64,000 bases of DNA from positions 868,001 through 932,000 of the forward strand of contig OZ253666.1 of NCBI GenBank assembly GCA_965263305.1. Direction: 5' to 3'. The DNA is from MED-G105 sp965263305. GTDB lineage: Bacteria > Pseudomonadota > Alphaproteobacteria > Caulobacterales > Parvularculaceae. Position 1 is the first letter of the stretch, and each line of letters starts with the position of its first letter. Position numbers and translations under genes: made by a program. Below are positions 26,799 through 36,609 of this stretch, piece by piece. Under the pieces are notes generated by a model. The model had not been told where the DNA came from. It worked only from the letters and a program-made list of their open reading frames with translations, and searched no databases.

Positions 26799-27038
26799 CT
26801 AAAGCGCGTTGTGGGACCCATCGCAAAGGGGCGCGCCGCCCGTTTTCTTACAGGCGCAGAAGAAGACGCGTTTCGATTCTGGCGCTTTCCAGGCCATGGG
26901 TTCAAAGGACGTGTCCTTATGGGAGCCGTCGCAAAAGGGCTGTTTCGAAGACTGGCCACAGGTGCACCAAAAATAGGATTTGCCCGCCTCTACCTCGACG
27001 GGGATCGGCGTTTTTTGTGGCGTGACAGGGTCCGTCAT
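26799..27038 (-). CDS. Dual CDGSH iron-sulfur protein
   Basis: 79 residues from the ATG at 27038, chosen because a GGAGGT ribosome site lies 7 bases upstream; 12 further codons are open before it. Two complete motifs are present: CTCGQSSKQPFCDGSH and CACKKTGGAPLCDGSH. Each has the three Cys and one His that hold a [2Fe-2S] cluster in the CDGSH (mitoNEET-related) family, so two clusters in one chain are expected. The role in bacteria is redox or cluster transfer, not well defined. It follows glyQ by 146 bases and precedes the thioesterase by 32 bases on the same strand. Confidence 0.93.
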   Translation of the reverse strand: MTDPVTPQKTPIPVEVEAGKSYFWCTCGQSSKQPFCDGSHKDTSFEPMAWKAPESKRVFFCACKKTGGAPLCDGSHNAL

Positions 27039-27184
27039 CAGGTTACCTCCAATGGGTTTCTTGGCGATCATCACCGATTTCAGTCATTTCACAAAGCGCC
27101 AGATGCATATGTTGGGGACCAAAGAGACATGCGAGCATACGCGACCCAGAATTCTGGTTATCGCGGTTGCGTATTCTGCTCGGC

Positions 27185-28180
27185 CTAGGCTTCGGCGTAA
27201 TCCACAATACCGGCGCCCTCGCCTCGCCCTTGGGGGCTTGCGAGCCATGCTTCGCAGCAGGCTTTGGCTAATGTCCGTACTCGTAAGATATAGCTTTGTC
27301 GCTCAGCGACGGAAATAACGCCCCTAGCGTCCAACAAATTGAATAAATGGGACGCCTTGATGCATTGCTCATAGGCCGGAAGGGGATAGGCTTTTCCGTC
27401 GGCTTTCCCCGCCTCGATGATGGCGAGGCACGCCGCTTCTGCTTCTTTGAATTGGTCGAACAAAACCTCTGTATTCGCAATATCAAAATTATAGGCTGAT
27501 TGTTCGACCTCGTTCTGATGGAAGACATCGCCATAGGTGAACGGCGTACCGTCCGGTTTACGCCCGCCGAAAACGAGGTCGTAGCCGTTATCAACGCCTT
27601 GCACATACATCGCCAGGCGCTCTAGCCCGTAAGTTAACTCTCCCGTCACCGGTTTGCAGTCGAAGCCGCCGACCTGTTGGAAATAAGTGAACTGGGACAC
27701 TTCCATGCCGTCGCACCAGACCTCCCACCCGAGGCCCCAGGCGCCGAGGGTCGGGCTTTCCCAATCGTCCTCGACGAAACGAATATCATGCATCTGCCGG
27801 TCAACGCCGATGGCGTCGAGGGAGCCGAGATAGAGATCTTGGATATTTTTGGGGGACGGCTTCAGCACCACCTGGAACTGGTAATAGTGCTGGAAACGAT
27901 TAGGGTTTGCGCCATGGCGGCCATCAGTCGGACGACGAGAGGGCTGCACATAGGCCGCGCTCCACGGCTTCGGCCCCAGCGCTCGCAGCGTGGTCGCCGG
28001 GTGAAACGTGCCGGCGCCCATTTCCATGTCATAGGGCTGGAGGATAACGCACCCGTTCTCAGCCCAGTATTCCTGCAAGGTCAGGATCAGGCCCTGAAAC
28101 GTCTGCGCTTTCGCGGGGTTCGTTTTGCCGTCTGCTTTGGCGTTCGATTTTGTTGTAGCGGCGTCTTTTGCGGGCGACAT
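27185..28180 (-). CDS. glyQ: Glycyl-tRNA synthetase alpha subunit
   Basis: A 331-residue class II catalytic subunit. After a 25-residue Lys/Ala-rich extension, it shows FQGLILTLQEYWAENGCVILQPYDMEMGAGTFHP. It continues with the family blocks AAYVQPSRRPTDGRHG, FQVVLKPSP, WEVWCDGMEVSQFTYFQQ and GLERLAMYVQGVD. AGGA precedes the ATG. The alpha subunit forms glycyl-adenylate and works with GlyS. In many bacteria glyQ and glyS adjoin; here two small genes separate them on the same strand. Confidence 0.98.
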   Translation of the reverse strand: MSPAKDAATTKSNAKADGKTNPAKAQTFQGLILTLQEYWAENGCVILQPYDMEMGAGTFHPATTLRALGPKPWSAAYVQPSRRPTDGRHGANPNRFQHYYQFQVVLKPSPKNIQDLYLGSLDAIGVDRQMHDIRFVEDDWESPTLGAWGLGWEVWCDGMEVSQFTYFQQVGGFDCKPVTGELTYGLERLAMYVQGVDNGYDLVFGGRKPDGTPFTYGDVFHQNEVEQSAYNFDIANTEVLFDQFKEAEAACLAIIEAGKADGKAYPLPAYEQCIKASHLFNLLDARGVISVAERQSYILRVRTLAKACCEAWLASPQGRGEGAGIVDYAEA

Positions 28181-28278
28181 GGCGGTCCTATTGTTCAGTC
28201 TTCACCGGGTCTTTTGGCACGGATCAAATTGGATCGCGAGGGGGCCGCCGCGGATTTTCAACCAATCGGTGGGATGAT

Positions 28279-29760
28279 TTATCGCGCCCGCACCGCCATC
28301 GCCAACGGCGTGGAGGGTTGCAGCGTCACGCGCATGATCGGTTCAGGCGCATCCTCGCCGATATCCTCAAACCGAACCACCCGCAGGAGGCTCGCCAAGG
28401 CGATCACCATCTCCTGCTGGGCGAACCGGGCGCCGATGCAAACCCGAGGGCCCAAGCCAAACGGCAAATAAGCGAAGCGATGGATAGCCGCCCCTTCGGC
28501 GCCCATGAACCGGTCGGGCCGGAAGACGCTCGGCTGGTCCCATAGGGTTTCATGGCGATGCAATAGCCAGGGCGACAAATGAACCTCAGAGCTTTCTGCA
28601 ACCTTCACAATACCATCTTTGCACGGAATTTCATCCTCGCCGATCGCTTCGCGCGCCATTTGGGGCGCCGGCGGAAAGAGCCGCATGGATTCTTTCAAAA
28701 CGGCGTTCGTGAAGGGCAAGACGTTTTCCCATTGTGCGGGTTCGGTTGTATCCAGATCAACGCTGTCGATTTCGGCTTCCACTCGCCTACGGACGACCAG
28801 GTCTTTCGATAAGAGATATAAGGTCCAAGCAAGCGCTCTTGCCGTTGTTTCATGACCCGCCAACAAAATCGTGAGAATGTTATCAACTACTTCATCATTA
28901 GAAAGACGATCACCGTCTTCGTCACCCGCTGTTATCAATAACGTCAGCAAATCCTCGCCAACATCTTCATGGCGTCCTGAGGCAATCGCGCGGCGACGCG
29001 AATCAACAAGCGCATGGACTTGGGAGCGCACCTCGTCGACAAGGCGCAACACACCGCCCCTGCCAACGCGCGGCACAAAAGCGGGGGCGCGCAATAAATC
29101 AAACGGGTGCGGCACACCGCCCCGCTCCAACATCTCCGTCGTTTTTTGCGAGAACGTCTCACGGTCCAACGCCGGGTCGTCGGAGAACAATGTCGCCAGC
29201 AAGATATCGAGGGTGAGGCGCGTCATTTCCTCGGCAACGCCGACCCGCTCCCATGAACCGCCAGCTGCCCGCGCGGCGAATTTTTCCGCGCCCTCCTTAG
29301 CCACCCGCGCCATCGGTTTTGCAAGAGCGGATACCCGCCGGGCGTTAAAGACGGGCGTCAACAATCGGCGCATCCGCTGCCAATCCGCCCCTTCCACAGA
29401 GATGACGCCGGACCGGGTGACCGGCGTCAGGAGCGCATTTCGCAGATAGTTCAGGCGATAGTTTTTTGCATTCGTCACGTAACAATGCTGGATGGCGCCA
29501 GGTTCGTTCAGCACAACGATGTGACGGCCCAGAAATCTGAAATTCGACACAGGCGTGCGGAAACTTGACGCCGACCACGTCCGCAACGGGTTACGCCGCA
29601 TACGATTAAAAAACCGAAGATAAAGCTGTGGTGAAATGCACGCATCGACGCCGTCCTCAAAAGGGATTGGCGTCATCGGGATAAAGCCGGCATCTCCCGG
29701 CGTTACTGACGACAAAGGACCATTTTCCTCTAAAGAAATGTTGGCTGCGTGCACTGACAT
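28279..29760 (-). CDS. Cytochrome P450
   Basis: A 493-residue soluble-type monooxygenase. The I-helix oxygen-binding motif is AGHETT, the K-helix E-x-x-R is KESMR, and the PxxF region reads FRPDRF. The heme loop FGLGPRVCIG has Cys441 as iron ligand. The first 45 residues lack a clear membrane anchor. Substrate and class cannot be named; the long N-terminal part (residues 40-115, RRNPLRTWSASSF) resembles bacterial fatty-acid or terpene P450s only loosely. No ferredoxin or reductase gene is adjacent, so electron partners must be elsewhere. AAGGGAGAC precedes the ATG. Confidence 0.95.
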   Translation of the reverse strand: MSVHAANISLEENGPLSSVTPGDAGFIPMTPIPFEDGVDACISPQLYLRFFNRMRRNPLRTWSASSFRTPVSNFRFLGRHIVVLNEPGAIQHCYVTNAKNYRLNYLRNALLTPVTRSGVISVEGADWQRMRRLLTPVFNARRVSALAKPMARVAKEGAEKFAARAAGGSWERVGVAEEMTRLTLDILLATLFSDDPALDRETFSQKTTEMLERGGVPHPFDLLRAPAFVPRVGRGGVLRLVDEVRSQVHALVDSRRRAIASGRHEDVGEDLLTLLITAGDEDGDRLSNDEVVDNILTILLAGHETTARALAWTLYLLSKDLVVRRRVEAEIDSVDLDTTEPAQWENVLPFTNAVLKESMRLFPPAPQMAREAIGEDEIPCKDGIVKVAESSEVHLSPWLLHRHETLWDQPSVFRPDRFMGAEGAAIHRFAYLPFGLGPRVCIGARFAQQEMVIALASLLRVVRFEDIGEDAPEPIMRVTLQPSTPLAMAVRAR

Positions 29761-29859
29761 ACCGTCTCCCTTTTGGCCCTAACGGAAACTATAAGGTGAA
29801 TCTAACCGGACGATAAGGGCAGCTGACATTAACCGGCCAACGCAACACCAGTTTCCCGT

Positions 29860-32800
29860 TCATCTGACCAATGCAGCGTCTTTTAACTCCGTCGCGACCC
29901 GTTCGGCTTCCTCGGCGCGGGGCTTAGAAAGGCCGCCAAGAAGAAGGAACGCCACTGGCGTGAGGAACAACGTGAAAATAGTGGCAAATCCAAGCCCCCC
30001 CACAACGACCCAGCCAAGGGCGGCACGGGATTCTGCGCCAGCGCCTGAGCCCAAAATCAACGGCACCCCGCCGAGCAACGTAGAGATCGCGGTCATCGAT
30101 ACCGGCCGTAAACGGACCATCGCCGCTTCTAGCACAGCCTCTCGCACCGGGGCGCCATCATCGCGCAGTTGATTGGCGAATTCTACAATCAAAATCCCGT
30201 TCTTGGCCATCACGCCAATCAGCAACACCAAGCCAATTTGGCTGTAGTAGTTCAATGACCCGCCCGTCAGATTAATGGCGAACACGGCCGCGGCGAGACC
30301 AAAAGGCACCGTGACCATAATAATCACCGCACTGATAAAGCTCTCAAACTGCGCCGCCAGCACCAGAAAAACAATTAATATAGCGAAGCCAAAAACGAGC
30401 ATTGTCGATTCACTAGCCGTCTCTAGCAGCTTTGCTTCACCTAGCAGGATAACCGACATACCGCTTGGCAAATGCTCTTTCGCCGCGGCGCGCAAGGCGT
30501 TGACGGCATCCCCCAGAACCACCCCCTCAACGAGACTTGCCGTCGCAGGGACAGCGCGGCGGCGCTCCTCGCGGGAAAGCGTGGCGGCGACAGCCTTTTC
30601 TTCCACTGTTGCAATCGAGGAAAGCGGCACAAAATCGCCGGTGCGGGCGCGCAAGAAGACATTCGCAAGGTCCGTCGGGTCGTTCACCGGATCACCGCTC
30701 GCGGACAACATCACGTCGATTACATCATCGCCGACAAAAATCTGCGCGGCCCTGAATTCATCCGCCAACGCATTAAGGGTCACAGCCACATTGCTGGCGG
30801 GAATGCCTAGCATCGCGGCCGCCTCGCGATCCACATCGACAGTCACCTGGGGCTGGGAGGTCGAAAAATCGAGACGGCTTTGGGCGAAGAGGCCTGATTT
30901 TTTAATTTCTTCCAGGAGAATTTCGCCCGCCGCGGCCGCTTCTTCATAATCGTCACCAGCGATGGCGAAGCGTAACCCCTGGCCGGCGCCGCGAATGCCG
31001 AGAGAATTGCCGCTGCGCGCAAAAGCGGCGACACCGGGCACTTCGGCAAGCAAACGCCGCACGCGACCCTCCACTTCCGACTGGGAGATGTCTCTCTGAC
31101 GCCAGTCTTGCAGGCGTAGCACGACGAACGCAATGCGCCCACCGCGCACGCCCGTGATGGAGACCACGTTCTCCGCGACCCCTTCGTCAACGAAGGTCTG
31201 GAGACGGTCTTCAATCGCTGCGACCTTGCGATCAAGGTAATCGAAATTAGCGCCATCAGGCGCGCGGACAAAAACGAAAATGCGACCCCGGTCCTCCGTT
31301 GGCGTCAATGTCTGCGGCGTCGCTTGGTAAGCCCCCCAAGCGGCAACCGCAAAGACAAGCGAGGCGATAATCGGCGCGGCGGGGAAGCGCAGCATAAGGG
31401 ATAAAACGCGTCGATAGAGACTAGCACAGGCTTTACCGGCACGCGTAAGGAGACCATCGCGTTTCTTTTGGGCTTTTGTTTCTTCAATCGATAGGGTTCG
31501 CCTGCCGAGTTTAACCGTCAGCATGGGACACAGTGTTAACGCGACAAATGACGAGACCAGTACCGCGAACGCCAGTACAAACCCGAATTCTGAAAATAAC
31601 TGCCCCGCTTGGCCCGGCAGGAACGAGATCGGTATAAAGACCGCCGCCAATGTCGCCGTGGTCGACAACACGGCGAATACGATTTCCCGCGACCCAATAA
31701 TGGCCGCTGCGCGCTTGCCGAGGCCCTTCCCTCGCCAGCGTTGAATATTCTCCGTGACCACAATCGCGTCGTCGACCACGAGCCCCGTCGCCATGACAAG
31801 GGCCAACAACGTTAAGAGGTTGATCGAAAATCCGGCGAGCCAAATCGCCGCGACAGTGCCGAGAAGGGAGATCGGAATGGTGACGGCGGGAATAATCGTC
31901 GCCCGCGCTGACCCTAAAAACATGAAAATAATCACGGTGACGATCAACGTCGCGAAACCAAGACTGTACACCACCTCTTCGATGGCGCGTTTGATGAACA
32001 CCGCATCATCCGAGGAGACTTTGATTTCGATATTGCCCGAGAGCTGGTTGTTCAATTCGCGGATCGCATCGCGCACGCCGTCGGCCACCGCAACCGTATT
32101 AGACTGGGCCTGCCTCACGACGCCGATGCCAACGCCCGGCGCGCCATTGACCCGCGCCGTTGTTGTTTGGTCCTGAACGCCCCACTCAACGAAAGCGACA
32201 TCGCCCAGACGGGTATCAGCCGTCAGACGTAGATCCGCGATTTCTTCTGGCGTCGTCGCCACAGATTCGGTGCGGATGAGAATTTCCTGTGCGTCGCTGC
32301 GCAAACGCCCGCTTGGCGCAGTTTGAGAAACCTCGGCCAGCGCGGTTGAAACATCGGCCACCGCGAGGCCACGCGCCGCCAGGGACACTGGCAATAAGCG
32401 AACCCTGATCAAGGGGCGGCGCAACCCATATTCATCGGCCGCCGCGACGCCTTCGACGGATTGGATGCGTGGCAAGATAACGTCATCAACAATATCCGCC
32501 AACGCCGCATTGCTGATGTTTTCCGCCGACACGGTCAAGCGCATAATGGGGGAGCCGTCGTTATCGGCTTTGGTCACGCGGGGCTCTTCTACGCCCTCGG
32601 GCAGGCCGCGACGGGATCCGGATATTGCGTTTTGCACATCGGTCGCGGCGACGTTGATATCCACCGCATTGGAAAACTCGACCGTGACATTGCTGCGGCC
32701 GAATTGGGAGGAAGAGGAAATTGACTCCACCCCTTCAACCAGCGCAACGGCGCTTTCGATAACTGAGGTTACCTCAGCGTCAATCGCATCTGGTGTTGCG

Positions 32801-33033
32801 CCTGGATATTCAACACGGATGGATACGACCGGCCGGTCGACATCTGGCAACTCACGCACTTCGACGCCCAAAAGCGCCGCCGACCCAGCAATAATAATCA
32901 GCAAACTGATAACGAGCGCAAGAATGGGTCGCTGAACGAAAACAGCAATCAACCCACCTTGCATCGCGCCGTTTGCGCCATTGTGCTCAACCGAGGCGGA
33001 GGGGGACGCTTGGTCGTTCTGCGATGAGGCCAT
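29860..33033 (-). CDS. RND-family efflux transporter, inner-membrane pump
   Basis: A 1057-residue HAE1-type (AcrB-like) pump. It has the twofold RND layout: an N-terminal helix, a large periplasmic loop, a helix bundle with proton-relay acidic pair GLVVDDAIVVTENI in TM4, a second periplasmic loop, and a final bundle (GLVLLIGVMAKNGILIVEF). The sequence SIRVEYPGATPDAIDAEV is typical of the porter domain start. It would drive small molecules or dyes out using the proton gradient. It begins 11 bases after the adaptor gene stop, so the two are translated together. No outer-membrane channel gene adjoins. Confidence 0.95.
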   Translation of the reverse strand: MASSQNDQASPSASVEHNGANGAMQGGLIAVFVQRPILALVISLLIIIAGSAALLGVEVRELPDVDRPVVSIRVEYPGATPDAIDAEVTSVIESAVALVEGVESISSSSQFGRSNVTVEFSNAVDINVAATDVQNAISGSRRGLPEGVEEPRVTKADNDGSPIMRLTVSAENISNAALADIVDDVILPRIQSVEGVAAADEYGLRRPLIRVRLLPVSLAARGLAVADVSTALAEVSQTAPSGRLRSDAQEILIRTESVATTPEEIADLRLTADTRLGDVAFVEWGVQDQTTTARVNGAPGVGIGVVRQAQSNTVAVADGVRDAIRELNNQLSGNIEIKVSSDDAVFIKRAIEEVVYSLGFATLIVTVIIFMFLGSARATIIPAVTIPISLLGTVAAIWLAGFSINLLTLLALVMATGLVVDDAIVVTENIQRWRGKGLGKRAAAIIGSREIVFAVLSTTATLAAVFIPISFLPGQAGQLFSEFGFVLAFAVLVSSFVALTLCPMLTVKLGRRTLSIEETKAQKKRDGLLTRAGKACASLYRRVLSLMLRFPAAPIIASLVFAVAAWGAYQATPQTLTPTEDRGRIFVFVRAPDGANFDYLDRKVAAIEDRLQTFVDEGVAENVVSITGVRGGRIAFVVLRLQDWRQRDISQSEVEGRVRRLLAEVPGVAAFARSGNSLGIRGAGQGLRFAIAGDDYEEAAAAGEILLEEIKKSGLFAQSRLDFSTSQPQVTVDVDREAAAMLGIPASNVAVTLNALADEFRAAQIFVGDDVIDVMLSASGDPVNDPTDLANVFLRARTGDFVPLSSIATVEEKAVAATLSREERRRAVPATASLVEGVVLGDAVNALRAAAKEHLPSGMSVILLGEAKLLETASESTMLVFGFAILIVFLVLAAQFESFISAVIIMVTVPFGLAAAVFAINLTGGSLNYYSQIGLVLLIGVMAKNGILIVEFANQLRDDGAPVREAVLEAAMVRLRPVSMTAISTLLGGVPLILGSGAGAESRAALGWVVVGGLGFATIFTLFLTPVAFLLLGGLSKPRAEEAERVATELKDAALVR

Positions 33034-33044
33034 GTCAGATCACT

Positions 33045-34277
33045 CTAATTCGCAACACTCACGCCTGCGCCCACCCCGCCGTTTGACGCACCGCCGTCCG
33101 CGCGGGTCACGGGGCGTCCGCCGCCGGTGGCATCAGACCGTTGCGGGGCATTGCGAAATCGCATACCGGGGCGCACCCTGTCCGCGCCTTCCACGATGAC
33201 AATATCGCTCGGGGCAATATCGCCTTCTAGCAAAACAAGATTATCGTTACGCTGACGAATAATAACGCGTGATTGCTGGACCAAACCGTCTTGGGCGACG
33301 CGCCAGATATAGGGGCCTTGTCGGTCCCACTGCACAGCAAGGCCGGGCGCCGACACCGCCGCCGCCCCTTCTCGGGTCGTTGACACCGCCAATGTAGCGC
33401 CAGGTTTTAATCCCCGATCGGCGTTTGCGATCGCCCCCTCCACGCGGAGGGTGCGGGACGCAGCGTCGATACGGCTATCAATGGCGGTTATCACGCCAAC
33501 ATATTGATCACCCGGCGCGCCAACCGGGGAGGCGTTTACGGATTGCCCAATTGAAACCGCATCGGCCGCTTCCTGGGGGATAAGAAATTCAATCACCAAA
33601 GACGCATCGTCGTCGAGGGTTGTTAAAACTGTCCCCGTGCTGACATAGTCGCCAGGCTCAATCGCGATGAGCCCAGGTACGCCATCAAACGGCGCCGTAA
33701 TGCGCCGTTGCGAAACATCGAACGCGGCGGCTTTAATATCGGCTTCAATGGCCTGTAAGGCGTTAAGGGCGCTTTCCGCTTCAACGGACGACGCCGCGTC
33801 TTGTTTTAACAAGCCTGCGAACCGGTCAGCGTTTTCTTTGATGATCGGGTATTGCGCCCTCGCCCGTGCAAGAGCGATTTGCTGCGCTTCATCATCAACC
33901 CGAATGAGGATGTCACCAGCTTCGACGGCTTCACCGGGTCGAAATAGTATTTCCTTAATGACGCCGCTTACCTCAGAGGTCAGGGTGACGCTTTTAGCCG
34001 ATCGCGCGGTGCCGATGGCGTCAATCGTCCGGTCAATCGTCGCCGACGTCGCTTCAGCAAAGGTCACCGCTGGCGTGCGCCCGCCGCGCCGACCAGCGGC
34101 GGGTCGGCCACTCGCGGCATTGCGACCGCCAGCATCGCGGCGAGTATCCTGCGCCGCCCGTTCAACAGGCGCACCCTTGTCGGAAGCAGCCCCGGACGCC
34201 CACGGGGCGCGCGCCGCAAGCACGCCAAGGATAATACCCAAAGCGGCGCCCGCTATAAATTTCCACGGCAGTGTCAT
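33045..34277 (-). CDS. RND efflux adaptor (membrane fusion protein)
   Basis: About 410 residues from the ATG at 34277. I prefer this start to one nine codons upstream because AGGAAACAG directly precedes it. One membrane helix near the N-terminus (FIAGAALGIILGVLAARA) is followed by a Gly/Arg-rich linker (GRPAAGRRGGR). The barrel-sandwich and hairpin regions carry VTLTSEVSGVIKEILFRPGEAVEAGDILIRVDD, and beta-barrel and membrane-proximal parts follow. The C-tail is Gly/Ser-rich. It couples the RND pump to an outer-membrane channel. Together with the following gene it forms a two-gene unit. Confidence 0.93.
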   Translation of the reverse strand: MTLPWKFIAGAALGIILGVLAARAPWASGAASDKGAPVERAAQDTRRDAGGRNAASGRPAAGRRGGRTPAVTFAEATSATIDRTIDAIGTARSAKSVTLTSEVSGVIKEILFRPGEAVEAGDILIRVDDEAQQIALARARAQYPIIKENADRFAGLLKQDAASSVEAESALNALQAIEADIKAAAFDVSQRRITAPFDGVPGLIAIEPGDYVSTGTVLTTLDDDASLVIEFLIPQEAADAVSIGQSVNASPVGAPGDQYVGVITAIDSRIDAASRTLRVEGAIANADRGLKPGATLAVSTTREGAAAVSAPGLAVQWDRQGPYIWRVAQDGLVQQSRVIIRQRNDNLVLLEGDIAPSDIVIVEGADRVRPGMRFRNAPQRSDATGGGRPVTRADGGASNGGVGAGVSVAN

Positions 34278-34436
34278 CTGTTTCCTGTCTGGCAGCCCAT
34301 TCAATTCAGGGCATCCAAGTGCTTTTCGTAGCAGGTGGTGTTTACCACATAATTACGAGCAAAAAGGAAGGAAAAGATCACAAATCGTTGCGTTTCCCGG
34401 GGCCCAGGCAACCCCAATTTAGCGGAAAATATAGGT

Positions 34437-35855
34437 TTAGGGAGCCTTCAGGCCATTTATGGCCGCCGCAATCCGCCGCGACTCCTGTAAGGGCGGCGCA
34501 GCGTCTAGCGCCGCTTGTAAATACTCGCGCGCTATCGCGTCATCGCCGGTTGTCGCCGCAATCAACCCGCGCCCCACCAACGCTCGGTAATTATCCGGCG
34601 TGTATGAGAGCAGCCGACGAAAATCCTCATCAGCGGCCGCGTACCGCCCGGCGGCCGCTTTGCAAAAACCAACATCCACCATCGCGTCGAGGGCCCATCC
34701 ATCGGCTTGCAGACGGCGGCTGGCATCCAAGCAGGTGTCATCGCTCAAATCCACGCCCAGCAACTGGGCTGCATCAAGACGCACATCCCCTTTGAGACGC
34801 CCTCGGGTCAACGCCTCCTGAGCGCCTGCTGGCAAAGCAGCGCTCGCCACCGTCGCCCGGGTCGCCGCTCTGTGCGTAGGCGAAAGGGACGGAATTGACG
34901 CCTCGGCGAGTGCGGTGTTGGCCGCCGGCTGGGTGTTTCGCACCGGAGGTTGAGTTAGAGCGACAATTTCCTCCTCGGCTCCATTCCCCGGCGAACCCTC
35001 GTTAGAGGCTGTTTTTACGGCGCGTTCTCCCTCGATCACTGGCGATACCGGGGAAAATCTTTCCGGCGGTGTGAACCGCTCCAACCGAGGCGACGCAATT
35101 GGGGCCGTTCGGGTCGGATTCGCCGCCGCAATCCGTTGCGAAGGCCCTTGGCCGTCGCCTGGCGCTATTACCTTTTCAGACCCGGCGTCCTCTTCGCCGC
35201 TATCATCGCGAAGAACGGGGTTTAGGCGCGCGGCATGATCGGCTCTAGGTTGAGCAAACTCTGGCGGAGCGCTCCTGATTAAACCCTCTTGGGCGGGCCG
35301 CTCCTCGGCGTTTTCCGCAACTTTAATGATCTTTCGAATATCATCATCCTCATCGCCAGGGTTGGTCCGCTCAAGGGGGGCGATGCTTTCTTCCTCGGGC
35401 TCTAGCCCCGCCGACTGTCGGTCAACCACAACAGCGCCGAGGGCATAATCCAAGCATGTCGCCGTCAATCCCGACGCCGTGCAACGACGAATGTCAGGCG
35501 GCCCCAAGGAAACATCGCTTTCAAGCGCAATATGGCTACCGACCCCGGTGGGCGACACGGTTAAAGACCGCGCGACCCGGCTGCGCCCTGCAAGGTCGAG
35601 CGTTGTTTGAGCCTCAATCCCTTCAAGAATGAGATCACCACCCGGCCCCGCTGTCACCTCGCAAGGCGTGGCGCAAACGATCGCTAACCTTAGAAAATTG
35701 GGGGTTTCACCGATCTGAAGATCGAGAAGACGATTATCGGTCTGGGCCGCCATAACCGACCCGCCGACGAACAGCGTTGTAAGCGCTGTCGCATTCACAA
35801 ACGCGCTGAAGGCCGCATGGCGAACGGCGTACCAGTATGCGATGGAGGTCTTCAA
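34437..35855 (-). CDS. Exported protein with a TPR-like C-terminus, function unknown
   Basis: A 472-residue protein read from a TTG at 35855. A signal peptide is likely (ALTTLFVGGSVMAAQ, cleavage near residue 36). Residues 40-150 form a beta-rich domain (LRLAIVCATPCEVTAG, then SRSLTV-like strands) that loosely resembles AMIN-type domains; I cannot assign it. Residues 150-340 are low-complexity, rich in Pro, Glu and Arg. The last 110 residues are helical TPR-like repeats (YAAADEDFRRLLSYTPDNYRALVGRGLIA). It precedes the RND adaptor by about 160 bases on the same strand, so it may be co-transcribed with the pump. A link to efflux or envelope assembly is only inference. Confidence 0.6.
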   Translation of the reverse strand: MKTSIAYWYAVRHAAFSAFVNATALTTLFVGGSVMAAQTDNRLLDLQIGETPNFLRLAIVCATPCEVTAGPGGDLILEGIEAQTTLDLAGRSRVARSLTVSPTGVGSHIALESDVSLGPPDIRRCTASGLTATCLDYALGAVVVDRQSAGLEPEEESIAPLERTNPGDEDDDIRKIIKVAENAEERPAQEGLIRSAPPEFAQPRADHAARLNPVLRDDSGEEDAGSEKVIAPGDGQGPSQRIAAANPTRTAPIASPRLERFTPPERFSPVSPVIEGERAVKTASNEGSPGNGAEEEIVALTQPPVRNTQPAANTALAEASIPSLSPTHRAATRATVASAALPAGAQEALTRGRLKGDVRLDAAQLLGVDLSDDTCLDASRRLQADGWALDAMVDVGFCKAAAGRYAAADEDFRRLLSYTPDNYRALVGRGLIAATTGDDAIAREYLQAALDAAPPLQESRRIAAAINGLKAP

Positions 35856-36033
35856 AGCGCTGCCTGCTCAATCAGTAAAAAAGGCGCGGACCGCCTAGGA
35901 CCATCCTAGAAGGCACCATAGATTTTGATTGAGAGAGTCGCGGGTTTGGTCAAGAAATGCTGTTAACGCGGACCCCATGTTTTGAAGCCCTCTTTCGCGT
36001 TTAAAGCTTCGTGCGATAACCCGTCAAAAATCC

Positions 36034-36474
36034 ATGCCGACCCCAACTTCGCCAAAAACAAATGCCACCGATGTATTCAGCGTCGAGAAACGCCAGGCAA
36101 TCATGCGCGCCGTTAAAAGCCGCGATACGACGCCAGAGCTTATCTTTCGAAAAGCCCTTTTCGCGGAAGGGTTGCGCTACCGCCTTCACGATAAAACCTT
36201 ACCGGGCAAACCCGATCTTGTGTTGCCAAAGTTTAAGGCGGTCATTTTTGTCCATGGCTGCTTTTGGCACGGCCACGATTGTCCGCGCGGCGCACGTGTC
36301 CCTAAATCGAACACGGAGTATTGGCTAGATAAAATTGCGAGGAATAAGGCCCGGGACAAGCGCAATATCACAGCCCTGGAAGATGCAGGATGGCGTGTAC
36401 GTATCGTTTGGGAATGCAGTGTAAAGAATTTGGAAACGATAAATGACTGCATCACGTGGCTTCGATCGGCGTAA
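36034..36474 (+). CDS. vsr: Very short patch repair (Vsr) endonuclease, orphan
   Basis: A 146-residue nuclease that nicks DNA 5' of T:G mismatches formed by deamination of 5-methylcytosine. Family features are all present: SRDTTPELIFRKALF at the N-terminus, RYRLHDKTLPGKPDLVLPKFKAVIFVHGCFWHGHDC with the catalytic Asp (PGKPDL) and zinc-ligating His/Cys cluster, then NxEYWLDKIARNKARDK and WRVRIVWECSVKN. Vsr genes normally sit beside a cytosine-C5 methylase (dcm). None is visible here: the neighbours are an exported TPR protein and a DUF1800 gene. No good ribosome site precedes the ATG. Confidence 0.95.
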   Translation: MPTPTSPKTNATDVFSVEKRQAIMRAVKSRDTTPELIFRKALFAEGLRYRLHDKTLPGKPDLVLPKFKAVIFVHGCFWHGHDCPRGARVPKSNTEYWLDKIARNKARDKRNITALEDAGWRVRIVWECSVKNLETINDCITWLRSA

Positions 36475-36609
36475 CTTTACCGAATTTACACCCCACAGAC
36501 CATTTTAATCATCTAATAAGCAATTTTTACAGTCGATCTTCACAAGAAAGAAATCGGCCCCCTCTTAGGTTTGTGATGCAAGGTTTATTGAGGGTCGGAT
36601 CTCAACGTT

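Noticed and set aside
30275..30949. Plus-strand frame of 224 residues opposite the RND pump
   Set aside because: No family features and biased composition; it is a shadow of the well-supported pump gene.
36034..36474. A restriction-modification system around the Vsr gene
   Set aside because: No methylase, restriction nuclease or specificity subunit is present on either side.
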